The notes: a model not told the origin generated them from the letters alone. A stretch of 64,000 nucleotides of DNA from Heloderma charlesbogerti (GCA_026122225.1 JANEZZ010003061.1:5628501-5692500); one strand, 5' to 3'; shown: positions 43,046 through 55,010, counted from the stretch's first letter. A program made the numbers and translations.

Positions 43046-43181
43046 AGGTGCAATCCTATGCATGTTTAGACAGAAAAAAACCCCTGACAGCTCCCAGCAT
43101 TCCCCAGCCAACATGGCTGGCTGGGGAATGCTGGGAGTTGTAGGACTTTTTCCTGTCTAAGCATGGATAGGATTGTGCCCT
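43046..43181. mobile_element. Palindromic MITE, well preserved
   Basis: The arms AGGTGCAATCCTATGCATG / CATGGATAGGATTGTGCCCT, with tttagacag, cagctcccagcattcccca and ctggggaatgctgggagttg, fold over about 60 bp each around ccaacatggctgg. It sits at the very end of an L2-like LINE tail. Confidence 0.8.
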
Positions 43182-44474
43182 AAATAAATAAACAGGTTAG
43201 ATGAGGACATCATGAAACCAAATCCAAAGTGCTGGTTGTCTGTGCAGCTTGGTTGGACAGGACACAGGTTTTGTGCATCCACAGAAAGCTTTTTATTCAT
43301 TGCTGAGTAACTGCAGACAGCCCCTGCCTCACCCACTCATCTGGGATTAGGAGGAAAGGCTCCTTGAAGATTTCCAGTACATCTTATTTTACAATGGAGC
43401 ACCATAAAATTCTCCATAGTTTTTCAACAGTATTTGAGTATAAATGCTGCCACATAATTGGCCAAACTACAGAATCAATCGTTCAGTTGGCTGGTCTCAA
43501 ACGTGGTATGGTGGTCCATATGGGGTTTCTTTGGGGGGGGGACTGGAGGTGGAAGGTTAGATGAAAGAATTACTTTCAGCCATTGGAACAATTTTTAGAC
43601 CAACTTACCTCCAAATAAGTTAAGCATGGCCGTATAATAGCACCATATGGGGGAACCTAATATTGACATTAAGGCTGAAAGAGCTGAGAAAGTATTAGTC
43701 ATGTTTGCAGCTTGGCTTCTACTTCAGAGCTTTTCTACATGAGGCTGTTAACTGCTGTACCTACTTTCTGTTTCATCACAGAATAGAGATCAGAGCTCTA
43801 CACAAAGAGCTTTTCCTTTCCTGCTTTTCCATTACATAACCTCTAGGGTGGTGCTGTGCTGTAGTGGAATATTGCAGTTACACAGGTAGGAAAACACCTT
43901 TTCTTTTGCTTCCAGAAATAATATTCCATTTTCTCTGCTCTAAAAAACCCTGGTAAAGTACTCTTTAAAAAGAGGTGTTAAACTGGAGGATCACAGCATC
44001 ATCTAAAGAATCCATAAACAACCATGAGTAAGGACTCATGAGTACACAGTAAATGCCACAAAAAGCTAGTAATGAATAAAATATTGCCATGGGTTTATCT
44101 GTTTCTCTTTTCACTTCAGATCAGTGTGGGATGGATGGTATCTCCCAACAGGCAGGAAGCACAAAAGACAAATGGGAAACAGAACTTTCCCAGAGATTGA
44201 TTTTTCTCCCAAGTCCCCACTGTAGTGTATCTAGAAGAAATGTAACCTTTTACAAAGCTAGTTAATAATCAATAACAATGTGAAAGCAAGGCTGTCTTGC
44301 CTATATAGAAGTTAAGATAAAGACAAGACTGTAACACAGTTGTGCTGCCTATGTGGAAGACAGAATTACAGCATTCAAGAAAATACTTCTGGAAACTAGT
44401 ACATTCCAAGCACTTGAATACATTAATTGATGGAAAGAACTGGACTTTGGACTGGTTTCCAAACTGTACCCAGT

Positions 44475-44492
44475 TGTGTGTGTGTGTGTGTG
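44475..44492. repeat. (GT)n microsatellite
   Basis: About nine GT units. Confidence 0.9.
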
Positions 44493-44593
44493 TTTGTACA
44501 GGCCCACAATTGCATGTGAGGATAGCAGAGTATGAAAGATTAACACAACTTTAGCATTTGGTAAAGGGGTGTACTTGTTGACAAATCTTAAAC

Positions 44594-45150
44594 AGGACAT
44601 AAGTACATAAGAACATAAGAACATAAGAAGAGCCATGCTGGATCAGACCAAGGGTCCATCTAGTCCAGCATTCTGTTCACACAGTGGCCAACCAGCTGCC
44701 CATGGGAAACTCACAAGCAGGACACGAGTGCAACAATGCCCTCCAGCCCATGTTCCCCAGCAACTAGTGTACATAAGCATATTGCCTCTGATACTGGAGG
44801 GAGCATATAGCTATCAGGACTAGTAGCCATTGATTGTCTTCTCCTCCAGGAATTTGTCTAACCCCTTTTTAAAGCCATTCAAATTGGTGGACATCGCTAA
44901 ATCCTGTGGTAGCAAATTCCATAATTTAACTATGTGCTGTGTGAAGAAGCACTTCCTTTTATCTGTCCTGAATCTTCCACCAATCAGTTTCATGGGATAA
45001 CCCTGGGTTCTAGTATTATGAGAGGTGGAAAAAAAATGTCTCCCTATTCACATTCTTCACACCATGCATAATTTTATCATGTCTCCCCTTCTATCACATC
45101 TTCCCTTACTTGCCCTTTTCCCAAGCTGAACAATCCCAGCTGTTGTAACC
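44594..45150 (-). mobile_element. CR1-like LINE 3' part (reverse)
   Basis: It starts with (acataaga)n units, then agagccatgctggatcagac, tctagtccagcattctgttc, aagcacttccttttatctgt and caccatgcataattttatca, ending near cttttcccaagctgaacaat. The terminal 8-bp tandem is a CR1-type 3' end. The longest copy of this family in the window. Confidence 0.8.
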
Positions 45151-45180
45151 TTCATGTTACAATATGACATGTTAGATTGT

Positions 45181-45549
45181 GACTGGGCTCACACAACATG
45201 CTAACCTATACTCATGGTTAAACCATGGGTTGTTGTTGTACAGTGGGTTATCATGTTGTCTGAATGCAACATGTTTTCCACAGGGTGGCTTGTAAACCGT
45301 GCAGTGTGACTTATTTTTCTCGAATAAGCCACCTTGAGAACCCATGGTTTATTGTTGGGTTGTTCAGGGTGGTTAACAAGCCACACTGCATGGTTAACAA
45401 GCCACCCTGTGGAAATGGCACTGCATTCAGACAACACGATAAGCCTCCCTGTGGAAAACATGCTGCGTTCAGACGACATAACTTGTAGTTCAACAACAAC
45501 CCACACTCAACCATTGAGTGTGGGTTAGTGTGTTCTGTGAACCCAACCA
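45181..45549. mobile_element. TIR DNA element with internal repeats
   Basis: The left end gggctcacacaacatgctaa and the right end ttagtgtgttctgtgaaccc are imperfect inverted repeats extending about 36 bp. The inside has repeated ggttaacaagccac words and several ttcagacaac-type words. Non-coding; superfamily undetermined. Confidence 0.65.
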
Positions 45550-45685
45550 ATGTATGAAAGGGATCCCTTAGCTGCTCTTCTTTGAATTTTAAGTGTTGTG
45601 ATGCCAAACTTGCATTTTGCAATAAGATTTGTTTCAATCAACCTTCATGCCGGGGGTGGGGATGGGAGCTACCTCTTCACTGCTG

Positions 45686-46026
45686 GTAAAAAGGTAAAAA
45701 AGGTAAAGGTGTCCCCAGCCAGTCGTGTCCGACTCTAGGGGGTGGCGCTCATCTCCATTTCTAAGCCGAAGAGCCAGCGCTGTCCGAAGACGCTTCCGTG
45801 GTCATGTGGCTGGCATGACTGAACACCCAGGTGCACGGAATGCTGCTACCTTTCCCGCCGAGGTGGTACCTATTTATCTACTTGCAATTTCTTGCTTTCA
45901 AACTGCTAGGTTGGCAGGAGCTGGGACTGAAGACGGGAGCTCACTCCGTCACGCAGCACTCGGGTCTCGAACTGCTGTGCTGCCGATCTTCCGGTCTGCA
46001 GTTCAGTGTCTTAACCACTAAGCCAG
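45686..46026 (-). mobile_element. Sauria-type SINE (tRNA-like head, BovB-like tail)
   Basis: Read on the minus strand, a Pol III promoter is visible: A box TGGCTTAGTGG (complement of 46015-46025) and B box AGTTCGAGACC (complement of 45963-45973). The body has catgactgaacacccaggtg-type sequence on the plus strand. The 3' end at low coordinates has cagtcgtgtccgactct, also present in the BovB ends at 28861 and 48791, followed by (aaaaggt)-like units. Known biology: Sauria SINEs of squamates share 3' ends with BovB and depend on its enzymes. Confidence 0.88.
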
Positions 46027-46027
46027 G

Positions 46028-46438
46028 TAATTTTAGACCCTGGACTTAAAGGTGTTCTGCAGAGCCCTTTTAAACAGCCATTTGTATTACTTCAGTTGTG
46101 AAGCACACAACTAACATTTCTCTTCACCCACCCCCATCCACCATTCCATGTTTTACAATTGCTTCTGTATTCCTGATATGTTACAACAAATAATAACGAC
46201 AAAACTGTTTCTCAGTCCTAATTTATTCAACACAAAACAAAACTCTGAGCATGTGCAGTTTTGCATTCTAAACTCGCTTAAATCATAGCACGGTCATGAC
46301 TGCAGGAATAAAATGGTGCTTGCTTCGGCTGCCCTGATCATCACCTGCCGCTCTTGGGGTGTCATCCCCCCGCCCCCACACAAGGTTCTGGGGCGCTGAG
46401 CTTTTGCCCCACGGTTCAGGCCTATCTGTACCACTGGC
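46028..46438. mobile_element. Remnant of the 'CAGTGGTGCAGC' hAT family, cut by the SINE
   Basis: It starts gtaattttagaccctggact right after the SINE and ends tatctgtaccactg. The interior shares aggaataaaatgg, gcttgcttc and catcacctgccgctct with 53140-53400. The left terminus is absent; the SINE apparently inserted there. Confidence 0.6.
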
Positions 46439-46619
46439 TGGTGATCCATTGCTTCAGAGCCATACAAGTAGTGTAGATCTTCCCAAGTAAGAGCACCAAA
46501 CTGTGGCATTTAATCGAGGGCCAAACTAGATGTGACACTGGAGACCCTTGATCTTGCTAATTCTATGGAAATGCAGTCACTAATGCATGGCTTCAGATTT
46601 AATCAGATCAGCACTTCTC

Positions 46620-47460
46620 ACATTGGGTTTAGTTTAGGGTGGCCACTTGTGAATTGCCAAAGAAGAGGGCAAAAGAGGACACCTGTTTGCATAAAATGAG
46701 CATATTCTAATTTATATGTATAGAAACAAATTTAGAAATAATGATGATAGTTTAAATAGAAGTTCCATACATCTCAACATAGTGAGAAAGCCCTGACCAG
46801 GTGACCTGTGTGGCTTGCTCACTTTGCTGTCCAGGTGCTGTGGATGGGCAATCTCAAGGCCCAGCGCTTCCTTCTGATGGGTCTCTATCGTTAAACTGGA
46901 CCTGGACAGCCCTTCACACAGAGGACACCTTCTAAACAAAGGACAGTCCTCTGGCAGCCCTTCAAACAGAGGACTGTGCTCTGTGAAAGAGGACATGGCC
47001 ATCCTGGATTGGGGGGTGAAATGGATTTGTAGTTGAGAAGCCAAGCCAAGTTCACTTCCGAGAAAGCAGGCAGGGGAGGGTGGAGAGGAGTGGGTGAGAG
47101 GGCTGGCAGAGAGTGACCTGGCGGGGGCAAGGAGCAAGACAGCAGCAAGGTTCAAGGGCAGGTTCTGCCAGCTGCAGGCCAGCAGGACTTTGCTGCACTG
47201 CCTGCAGCAGGAAGAAGAAGTGTCTACAGGAGTATGGGAGAAGAATCACCGATCCGAGGAGTGGCAGGCCAAGGCTGGCCAAGGCTGGTGAAGCTGTTGG
47301 GGGCACAGGCAGTCTATGGGAGAGGTGTTCTTGATAAATGGGCAATCCCTATAAAGCTTTCACATAAAATTATATATCCAGACAAATACTGTAAAGAGCC
47401 CAGATTGTCAGATAAACAAATAAAGGATTGGCCATTTGCACAGGATCCTTCCACTTAGGT
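46620..47460. other. No recognised element; local duplication
   Basis: At about 46905-46990 the words cagcccttcacacagaggac and cagcccttcaaacagaggac form a short imperfect tandem. Open frames on both strands here have no recognised domain. No gene is supported. Confidence 0.35.
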
Positions 47461-48615
47461 GCCTCAAGCTTGAAACTGAGAGCGGTAATGTCCCATTAAA
47501 ATGTTAGTGCACCCTGGGTGTAAATGGTAAACAGTTTTTATGCAGTGTAATAGAAGAGTGTCGGTGTCTTTCCTTAGACAGGTACATTAAGGGGCAGTTA
47601 GAACTGGGCCAATAAGTTTGATGCTGAAGTCCTACTATCATACGTTAATGGTGGGCTTAGGCCTTTGAGGAAAGCAAACAGTGCTGGTGAATCCAGAATC
47701 GGCACTCTTGTTTACAGTTAAAGAATGCTCCAGTGGCCTCACGGTACTTGACTGTTCCATTTTAAAGGACTCGTTCAGTGTTTGCAAGTTAGGTTAGAGG
47801 AGGACGTGGGTGCAAGAATGATGATAAATCCGCAAAGCCAACAGACGAAAGGGACTTTTTCTCCCTTGTGCAGCCTTGGTGCCCTTGCTTCTGGCACTCT
47901 CTCCCAGAGGGAGGATAGAAAGATGGATTGATGCCACACAGATGAAGTACAGAGGGAAGGAAGGGTGCAAGAAACGCATGGACTTCTGGCATCAATGAGG
48001 TCCAGCTTAAGCATGCAAAAACTGATGTGGTATAGCCCCTTTCTGTGAGTGTACCACCTCAGAATTTGCATGTGGTGCTCTCATATGGAACAGGAGGCTG
48101 GATGTGTAAGTTTCATGCACACAATGTAAAGTTGGTGGGGGTTTGTTTTCATATCAGTGACTCCTGATATGAATTCTGATGGCCACAGTCAATGGAAGGA
48201 CTATACCACATCACTTAGTACATGCTTGAATCAGCCCCAAGATTGTGTTTGCGAAGTATCCATCAGCCACAGGTGCAGTCTGTGAGACAGGATTTTGCTT
48301 AAGAGAGCATTATCTAATGGAAGTTCTAACTTCAGACCATGTTGTATTTCAATTCACCATTTCCTGATATTTTGAAACTACTGAACTTTACAGTGAAACT
48401 CATCCTGCTTAACAAATAAAGCAGGCCCTCCATCAGAACAAGGGAACCAGGCCAGCAATAACTGTGGCATGCATAAAGAAACATGAATTGAAGACTTCCA
48501 GTTGGCTGGTAAGTTTGTATAAATGGTATCAGTGGACAGACTTTTTAGGGCTTGAGAAATAAATCTGGAAATGACACCATCTAGTCTAGAAATCCTTTCT
48601 CCCTAATGTATGGGT
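47461..48615. other. No recognised element
   Basis: Single-copy-looking sequence of mixed composition. I see no gene, no RNA gene and no named repeat. Confidence 0.35.
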
Positions 48616-48619
48616 GGGC

Positions 48620-48790
48620 AACTTATTATGTTTGAAATATACTATTGTTACTGAAATGCTTATTGATTATTTTATGTATTGCTTTTATTGTTTGTTTACC
48701 TGTATATCACGAAGTGCCTTGAACACAATTTCCTTTGTGGAATGGCAGCATATAAATTAAAGTCTAGTCTAGTCTCGTCTAGTCTAGTCT
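48620..48790 (+). mobile_element. LINE 3' tail with (AGTCT)6 end
   Basis: It reads ttacctgtatatcacgaagt, gccttgaacacaatttcct and ggcagcatataaattaa, then six AGTCT units (one variant CGTCT) at 48761-48790. The BovB begins exactly at the end of the pentamer run. Confidence 0.65.
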
Positions 48791-51700
48791 TGTTGTTGTT
48801 CAGTCGTTCAGTCATGTCCGACTCTTCGTGACCCCATGGACCATAGCACGCCAGGCCTTCCTGTCCTGCGCTCTCTCCCGGAGTGTGCTCAAGTTCATAT
48901 TCATTGCATCGGTGATACTATCTAGCCATCTCATCCTCTGCCGTCCCCTTCTCCTTTTGCCTTCAGTCTTTCCCAGCATCAGGGTCTTTTCCAGAGAGTT
49001 TTCTCTTCGCATTAGGTGGCCAAAATATTTGAGCTTCAGCTTCAGTAGCTGTCCTTCCAATGAGCACTCAGGGTTGATTTCCTTTAGGATGGACTGATTT
49101 GACCTCCTTGCAGTGCAGGGGACTCGTAAGAGTCTTCTCCAGCACCACAGTTCGAAAGCATCAATTCTTCGGCGCTCAGCCTTCCTTATAGTCCAGCTCT
49201 CACAGCCATACATTACTACTGGGAAAACCATAGCTTTGATTAGACGGACCTTTGTCAGCAAGGTGATGTCTCTGCTTCTTACTATGCTGTCTAGGTTTGC
49301 CATAGCTTTCCTCCCAAGGAGCAAACGTCTTTTAATTTCATGGCTACAGTCACCATCTGCGGTGATCTTGGAGCCCAAGAAAGTAAAATCTGTCACTGCT
49401 TCCATTTCTTCCCCTTCTATATGCCAGGAAGTGATGGGGCCAGATGCCATGATCTTAGTTTTTTTAATGTTGGGTTTCAAACCAGCTTTTGCACTCTCCT
49501 CTTTCACCCTCAACAAGAGGCTCTTTAGATCCTCTTCGCTTTCGCCATTAGGGTGGTATCGTCTGCATATCGGAGGTTGTTGATAATTCTCCCGGCAATC
49601 TTAATTCTGACCTGTGATTCATCCAACTCGGCGTTTCTCATGATGTACTCTGCATATAAGTTAAATAAGCAGGGTGACAATATGCAGCCTTGTTGTACTC
49701 CTTTCCCAATTTTGAACCACTCGGTTGTTCCATGTCTGGTTCTTACTGTTGCTTCTTGACCCTCGTACAGGATTCTCAGGAGACAGTAGGTGGTCTGGTA
49801 TTCCCATCACTTTAAGAATTTGCCACAGTTTGTTGTGATCCACACAATCAAAGGCTTTAGCGTAGTCAATGAAGCAGAAATAGACGTTTTTCTGGAATTC
49901 TCTTGCTTTCTCCATGATCCAGCAAAGTTGGCGATTTGATCTCTAGTTCCTCTGCCTCTTCGAAACCCCGCTTGTACTTCCGGTAGTTCTCGGTTTGCAT
50001 ACTGCTGAAGCCTAGCTTGTAGGATTTTGAGCATCACCTTGCTGGCATGTGAAATGAGCGCAATTGTGCGGTAGTTTGAACACTCTTTGGCCCTTCTTTG
50101 GAATTGGAATGTAAAGTGACCTTTTCCAGTCTTGCGGCCATTGTTGAGTGTTCCAGATTTGTTGGCATATTGAATGCAGCACTTTAACAGCATCATCTTT
50201 TAGGATTTTAAATAGCTCAGCTGGAAGACTGTCCTCTCCACTAGCTTTGTTGTTACTAATGCTTCCTAAGGCCCACTTGACTTCACTCTCTAGGATGTCC
50301 AGCTCAAGTTCAGTGACCGCACTATCATGGCTATCTGGGACATTCAGATCTTTCCTGTATAGTTCTTCTGTGTATTCTTGCCACCTCTTCTTAATCTCAT
50401 CTGCTTCTGTTAGGTCCCTGCCTTCTTTGTCCTTTATCATGCCCGTCTTGGCACAAAACGTTCCCTTGAGAGCTCCAATTTTCTTGAAGAGATCTCTAGT
50501 CTTTCCCATTCTGTTGTTTTCCTCGATTTCTTTGCATTGTTCATTTAAGAAGGCCTTCTTGTCTCTCCTTGCTATTCTCTGGAACTCTGCATTCAGTTGG
50601 ATATATCTTCCCCTTTCTCCCTTGCTTTTCACTTCCCTTCTTTCGTCAGCTACTTGTAAAGCCTCATCAGACAGCCACTTGGCTTTCTTGCACTTCTTTT
50701 TCTTTGGGATGGATTGTGTTGCTGCCTCCTGAACAATGTTATGGACCTCTGTCCATAGTTCCTCAGGCACTCTGTCTATCAGGTCTAATCCCTGAAATCT
50801 ATTCCTTACCTCCACTGTATATTCATAAGGGATATGATTTAGGTCATACCTGAATGGTTTAGTGGTTTTCCCTACGTTCTTCAATTTCAGCTGAAATTTT
50901 GCAAGAAGCAGCTCATGATCTGAGCCACAGTCAGCTCCAGGTCTTGTTTTGACTGACTGTATGGCGCTTCTCCATCTTTGGCTGCAAAGGACATAATCAA
51001 TCTGATTTCGATATTGACCATCTGGTGATGTCCATGTGTAGAGTCGCCTCTTGTGCTGTTGGAAAAGAGTGTTTGCTATGATCAGCGTGTTCTCTTGGCA
51101 AAACTCTATTAGCTTTTGTCCTCCTTCATTTTGTACACCAAGGCCATGCCTGCCTGTTATCCCAGTGATTTCTTGACTTCCTACTTGAGCATTCCAATCC
51201 CCTATGATGAAGAGGACATCTTATTTTGGTGTTAGTTCTAGAAGGTGTTGTAGGTCTTCATAGAACCGATCAACCTCAGCTTCTTCGGCATCAGTGGTTG
51301 GGGCATAGACTTGAATTACTGTGATGTTGAATGGTTTGCCTTGGATTCATACTGAGATCATTCTATCGTTTTTAAGATTGTACCCCAGTACTGCTTTTCC
51401 CACCCTTTTGTTGACTATGAGTGCTACTCCATTTCTTCTAAGGGATTCTTGCCCACAATAGTAGATATGATGGTCACCTGAATTAAATTCGCCCATGCCT
51501 GTCCATTTTAGTTCGCTGATTCCCAAGATGTCGATGTTCAATCTTGCCATCTCATGTTTGACCACCTCCAGCTTACCTTGATTCATTGATCTGACATTCC
51601 AGGTTCCTAAACAATATTGTTCTTTACAGCATCGGATTTTCTTTTCACCACCAGACACATCCACAGCTGAGTGTCCTTTCGGCTTTGGCCCAGCCGCTTC

Positions 51701-52010
51701 ACTCTTTCTGGCGCTACTTGGAAATTCCCTCTGCTCTTCCCCAGTAGTATATTGGACACCTTCCGACCTGAGGGGCTCATCTTCCGGCATCATCTCTTTT
51801 AGCCTTGTGATACGTTCCATGGGGTTTTCTTGGCAAGAATACTGGAGTGGGTTGCCATTTCCTTCTCCAGTGGACCACATTTTGTCAGAACTCTCTGCCA
51901 TGACCTGTCCATCTTGGGTGGCCCTGCACGGCATAGCTTATGGCTTCATTGAGTTACGCAAGCCCCTTTGCCACAACAAGTCAGTGATCCATGAAGGGGA
52001 TCACTAGAAG
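48791..52010 (-). mobile_element. BovB (RTE) LINE, near full-length (3.2 kb)
   Basis: The 3' end starts tgttgttgttcagtcgttca. The 5' side extends past the copy at 28861-31920 through ggagtgggttgccatttcct and cacaacaagtcagtgatcc to about 52010, so it is probably complete. (AGTCT)n lies on both sides (48761-48790, 52011-52037), consistent with insertion into that repeat. It is very similar to 28861-31920 over the shared 3 kb. Confidence 0.92.
48812..51934 (-). pseudogene. BovB ORF2 (AP endonuclease-reverse transcriptase), broken
   Basis: 51934-51347 encodes the N-terminal leader and the start of the endonuclease (LGTWNVRSMNQGKL). A CpG-type change gives a TGA near 51353 and there is a TAA near 51221 where the other copy has AAA. 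50884-50012 covers LNHIPYEYTVEVRN to KASGEDSLPAELF and the first reverse-transcriptase motifs. 49516-48812 covers the region after the catalytic box through GCESWTIRKAE to HGVTKSRT. Relative to 28861-31920 there are deletions of 5 nt near 50093, 1 nt near 49920, 2 nt near 49785 and 1 nt near 49546. Not functional. Confidence 0.88.
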
Positions 52011-52037
52011 TCTAGTCTAGTCTAGTCTAATCTAATC
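52011..52037. repeat. (TCTAG)n pentamer, right flank of BovB
   Basis: TCTAG x3 then TCTAA x2, the continuation of the pentamer at 48761-48790. Confidence 0.9.
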
Positions 52038-52530
52038 TCCCATGGAAAATGTTCAGACAAACAGCCACGCCAAATCCAAGTGGATCAATTTTATCAAGTG
52101 TACTTAGTTTAGCAGTCAGCTAAAATATGAGCACAGCAAGATGTATGCTAATTTGCTTCCTGAAACCTCAAACTTGTCAGAGTAGAGAGAGCCAGATAAA
52201 AACTTACTCCAGAAGTGGAATGTCAGCACTTATATATACAGGGAGCAGATGTTTTGGGTAAGTTTTTATTTGTTCTTCATATACCCCACGCAGAAAACTG
52301 GTCAGAACAGCTGGGTCCAAATACAAATTGATAGAAAGTTAATAGACCATGATTCTTATCAGTCTAGATTTCTTTATCTTCTCAACATAGTGTATGGGCA
52401 ATTCTGGTCAAGGGCTTTAGAGGGCATTTTTAAAAAGCTACACAAATTAATGCAGGAAAAGATAAGAAACAGTTAATTGGTAATGGGTAACAGTGAACTT
52501 CCCTTCAATCAAAGGCATTATAGCAGAACA

Positions 52531-52665
52531 GGGGTGGGCAATATGTGGCCTTCCTAATGTTTTGGCCAGGTTTCCCATCATCCCTTACCATTGACTATGT
52601 ATTGGTTAGGGCTGATGGGAGCTGCAGGCCAAAACATCTGGAGGACCTGAAGTTGCCAACCCCTG
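52531..52665. mobile_element. Foldback hAT-like MITE
   Basis: The left arm has aggggtgggcaatatgtggc, the centre ttgactatgtattgg, and the right arm gggctgatgggagctgcagg and tggaggacctgaagttgcca. Parallel to 40083-40222. Confidence 0.7.
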
Positions 52666-52730
52666 CAATAGATTCATGGAATTTTAGGATTGTAAAGGAC
52701 CTTGGAGGTCATCAGTGCAGGCCAATAAAA
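52666..52730 (-). mobile_element. CR1 3'-end fragment (reverse)
   Basis: It reads tagattcatggaattttagg, attgtaaaggaccttggagg and tcatcagtgcaggcc, a reverse CR1 terminus. Confidence 0.5.
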
Positions 52731-52923
52731 TCTGGCCATTTCATTTTTAGTCACTTTCTGAATAATCGCTAACCTGGAACTAGCTTGCTTTCCATCACCC
52801 ACTCAGTTGCCAGTTCTTTGAGCTATTCACCATGATTCCAAAATCTCTATCCTAATTAGTCAGTTCAAACCCCATCAGTCTATGTGTTGAATTAGGAATG
52901 TATTTATTTATTTTGCCCTCATG

Positions 52924-52992
52924 TAAGCACTTTACACTTATACTTTACAGCACTTGACACTTTAAAGTATAGCACTTTACACTTACACTTCC
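52924..52992. repeat. Imperfect local repeat 'cactttacactta'
   Basis: gcactttacacttatacttt and gcactttacacttacacttc bracket a short gcacttgacactttaaag segment. Confidence 0.6.
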
Positions 52993-53139
52993 TCACCTCA
53001 TGAACCTCATTTGCCATTTTGTTGCTGATTTTGGAGAGAACCTTTTGGAGTTCTTCCCTTGTCTGCTCTGGTTCTTTCACCCTCCTGAATAATTTAGTGC
53101 CATCCATTCACCAGTCTCCTATAAAAGCACCCCCAGCAG

Positions 53140-53400
53140 CAGTGGCGCAGCTAGATAATTTTAGCTCCTGAACCGAATGGTGTTATGAGGGCCCCCTTTA
53201 GACAGTCTTGTATACTATTTCAGTGCATTTAAAGCCCATTCAAATCACAGCACCATCATGAGTTCAGGAATAAAATGGAGCTTGCTTCTGCTGCCCTGAT
53301 GACCTCATCACCTGCCGCTCTCAGGTTAGTCATTTGCCCCCGCCATGGGCTGCAGGGCCCTAGACTTTGGCCCCACGTTCCAGCCATAGTGCTGCCACTG
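53140..53400. mobile_element. Short hAT-like element (261 bp)
   Basis: It begins CAGTGGCGCAGCTAG with ataattttagctcctgaac and ends gtgctgccactg. Flanks cccagcag and cccaggat agree at 5 of 8 bases only. Interior shared with 46028-46438. Confidence 0.6.
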
Positions 53401-54050
53401 CCCAGGATCCTGTAGCCTTCAGACTAGGGTTGTATAGGTTTTGTGAAATCCATTCTGTCTGTGTTCCATGGATTGTCAGGTGCCTTTTGTTCCATTGTCT
53501 GCTCATTGACAGAATTGGATTTTTTCCAGTTTCACAAATTTGCACTTGCAAAAATGTGCAATCCCCCCCCCATACATTTTCATGCTTTAGTCTGTGGGGA
53601 AAATTCACATTTTTGGCAATTAGCCTAGGGGGCAAATGAGTTTTTATTTTATGTATTTTATGTATACATAATGTAATTATGTAATTCCAGAAAGTTTTTT
53701 TTTTTTTAATGGTCTGTGAGTCTGCAGAATCCATGCGACTCAGGAAAAGCTGGTCCGCCATGGAATCTGCAGGTCAGATTCATAGAAATCTGAATTCATT
53801 TGATTCCAATGCTGAGTTCTCCAGCTTCCCTAATGATGACATTGCCCAGTAGCCTGTAGCTTTCAGATGGCAGCAGAAAAGATTTCTGTGATAGGAAAGC
53901 TTTTGCTTGGCAATGCAAGCTAGTTCAGGAGGTGCTTCGGCCAATCTCCCTTGGGAATGAGGCAGTCCCACAACATGGGATCTTAATTTGTAGATGTCCA
54001 GAAAGCCAAGTGATGAAGAAAGAGGGGAAATGCAGAAAGCCATAATAAAA

Positions 54051-54325
54051 GGGGAGCCAGTGTGGTGTAGTGGGGAGCCAGTGTGGTGTAGTGGTGAGAG
54101 TGTTGGACTAGGAGCTGGGAGATCTGGGTTCTAGTCCCCACTCGGCCATGGAAGCTCACTGGGTGACTTTGGGCCAGTCACAGACTCTCAGCCCAACCCA
54201 CCTCACAGGGTTGTTGTTGTGAGGATAAAATGGAGAGGAGGAGGATAATGTAAGCTGCCTTGGGTTCCTTGCAAGAGGAAAAAAGGTGGGGTATAAATGC
54301 AATAAATAAATAAATAAATAAAAGA
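54051..54325 (+). mobile_element. tRNA-derived SINE with duplicated head
   Basis: The Pol III A box TGGTGTAGTGG lies at 54084-54094 and the B box ggttctagtcc at 54127-54137. The body has tgggccagtcacagactctc, cctcacagggttgttgttgt, ttgggttccttgcaagagg and a (AATA)n tail. The first 21 bp (54051-54071) are repeated exactly at 54072-54092. Related copies lie at 9423-9597, 62480-62645 and 63357-63600. Confidence 0.85.
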
Positions 54326-54778
54326 AGTGAACATGGGAAAACTTACCATAAGGCAAAGTGGGGTGGCCATCTCCAGGGGTGGATTTGGGGTTCCATTCAG
54401 GATGGGAGTGTTTGAAACAGACAGATCTGACCCGTGGGGCTCACCAGAGAATTCCCAAATTCACCAAAATAGGGGTGGCATTCGGATTTTCCTCTTCAAG
54501 CACCAAAATGTCTTGGAAGTGAAATGCCAGAATTTTGGAATCGGTGTTCAGAGTGATAGACACACAACTTCAGTGCAGCAAAGAGAAGTGAATGCCACTT
54601 TTCTCTTTTCAAAGCACAGGTGATTGCCTGTTTGCTGTTCGAAGCTGGGCTCCTCAAAGCGTTGCTGTGAAATTTCATAACTAGCAAAGGGGGGGGGGTT
54701 AAGGCAGAAGGTTGTGTTTTTTCGGCCATTCTCCTGACATAGCAGCAATAAACTGGCAGGGGGCAGTATAACTTCACA

Positions 54779-55010
54779 GTTTTAGAGCCACCGACCGGTC
54801 TGAATGCACTCGCGCCTCCCTTTTGCTTCTGCCGGCAGCTGCCTTTGCGAACCTGGTTGTAACGTTGAAATAACAAGATAATAAGAAGGAACCAGGCAGG
54901 CTGTGTGCATCAGTTTTGTCGAGAACAACGTGAAATCCAAACCAATAACCTCGTGAAGCTGCAGCAGCATGAGCATCTTGAGCAATATTCTTCAGAGCTC
55001 ATATGGATCA
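54779..55010. promoter_or_regulatory. Candidate conserved non-coding block
   Basis: Repeat-free, higher-complexity sequence with ggtctgaatgcactcgcgcc, gccggcagctgcctttgcga and ataacctcgtgaagctgc, sharply unlike its repeat-rich neighbours. About 39 kb upstream of PDX1. Weak candidate. Confidence 0.25.

Noticed and set aside
45963..46025. tRNA gene
   Set aside because: The A and B boxes belong to the Sauria SINE head; there is no cloverleaf with acceptor stem pairing in the surrounding sequence.
46712..47345. Overlapping 85-147 codon minus-strand frames
   Set aside because: Leu/Pro/Ser-rich with a local nucleotide duplication; no known domain and several alternatives in other frames.
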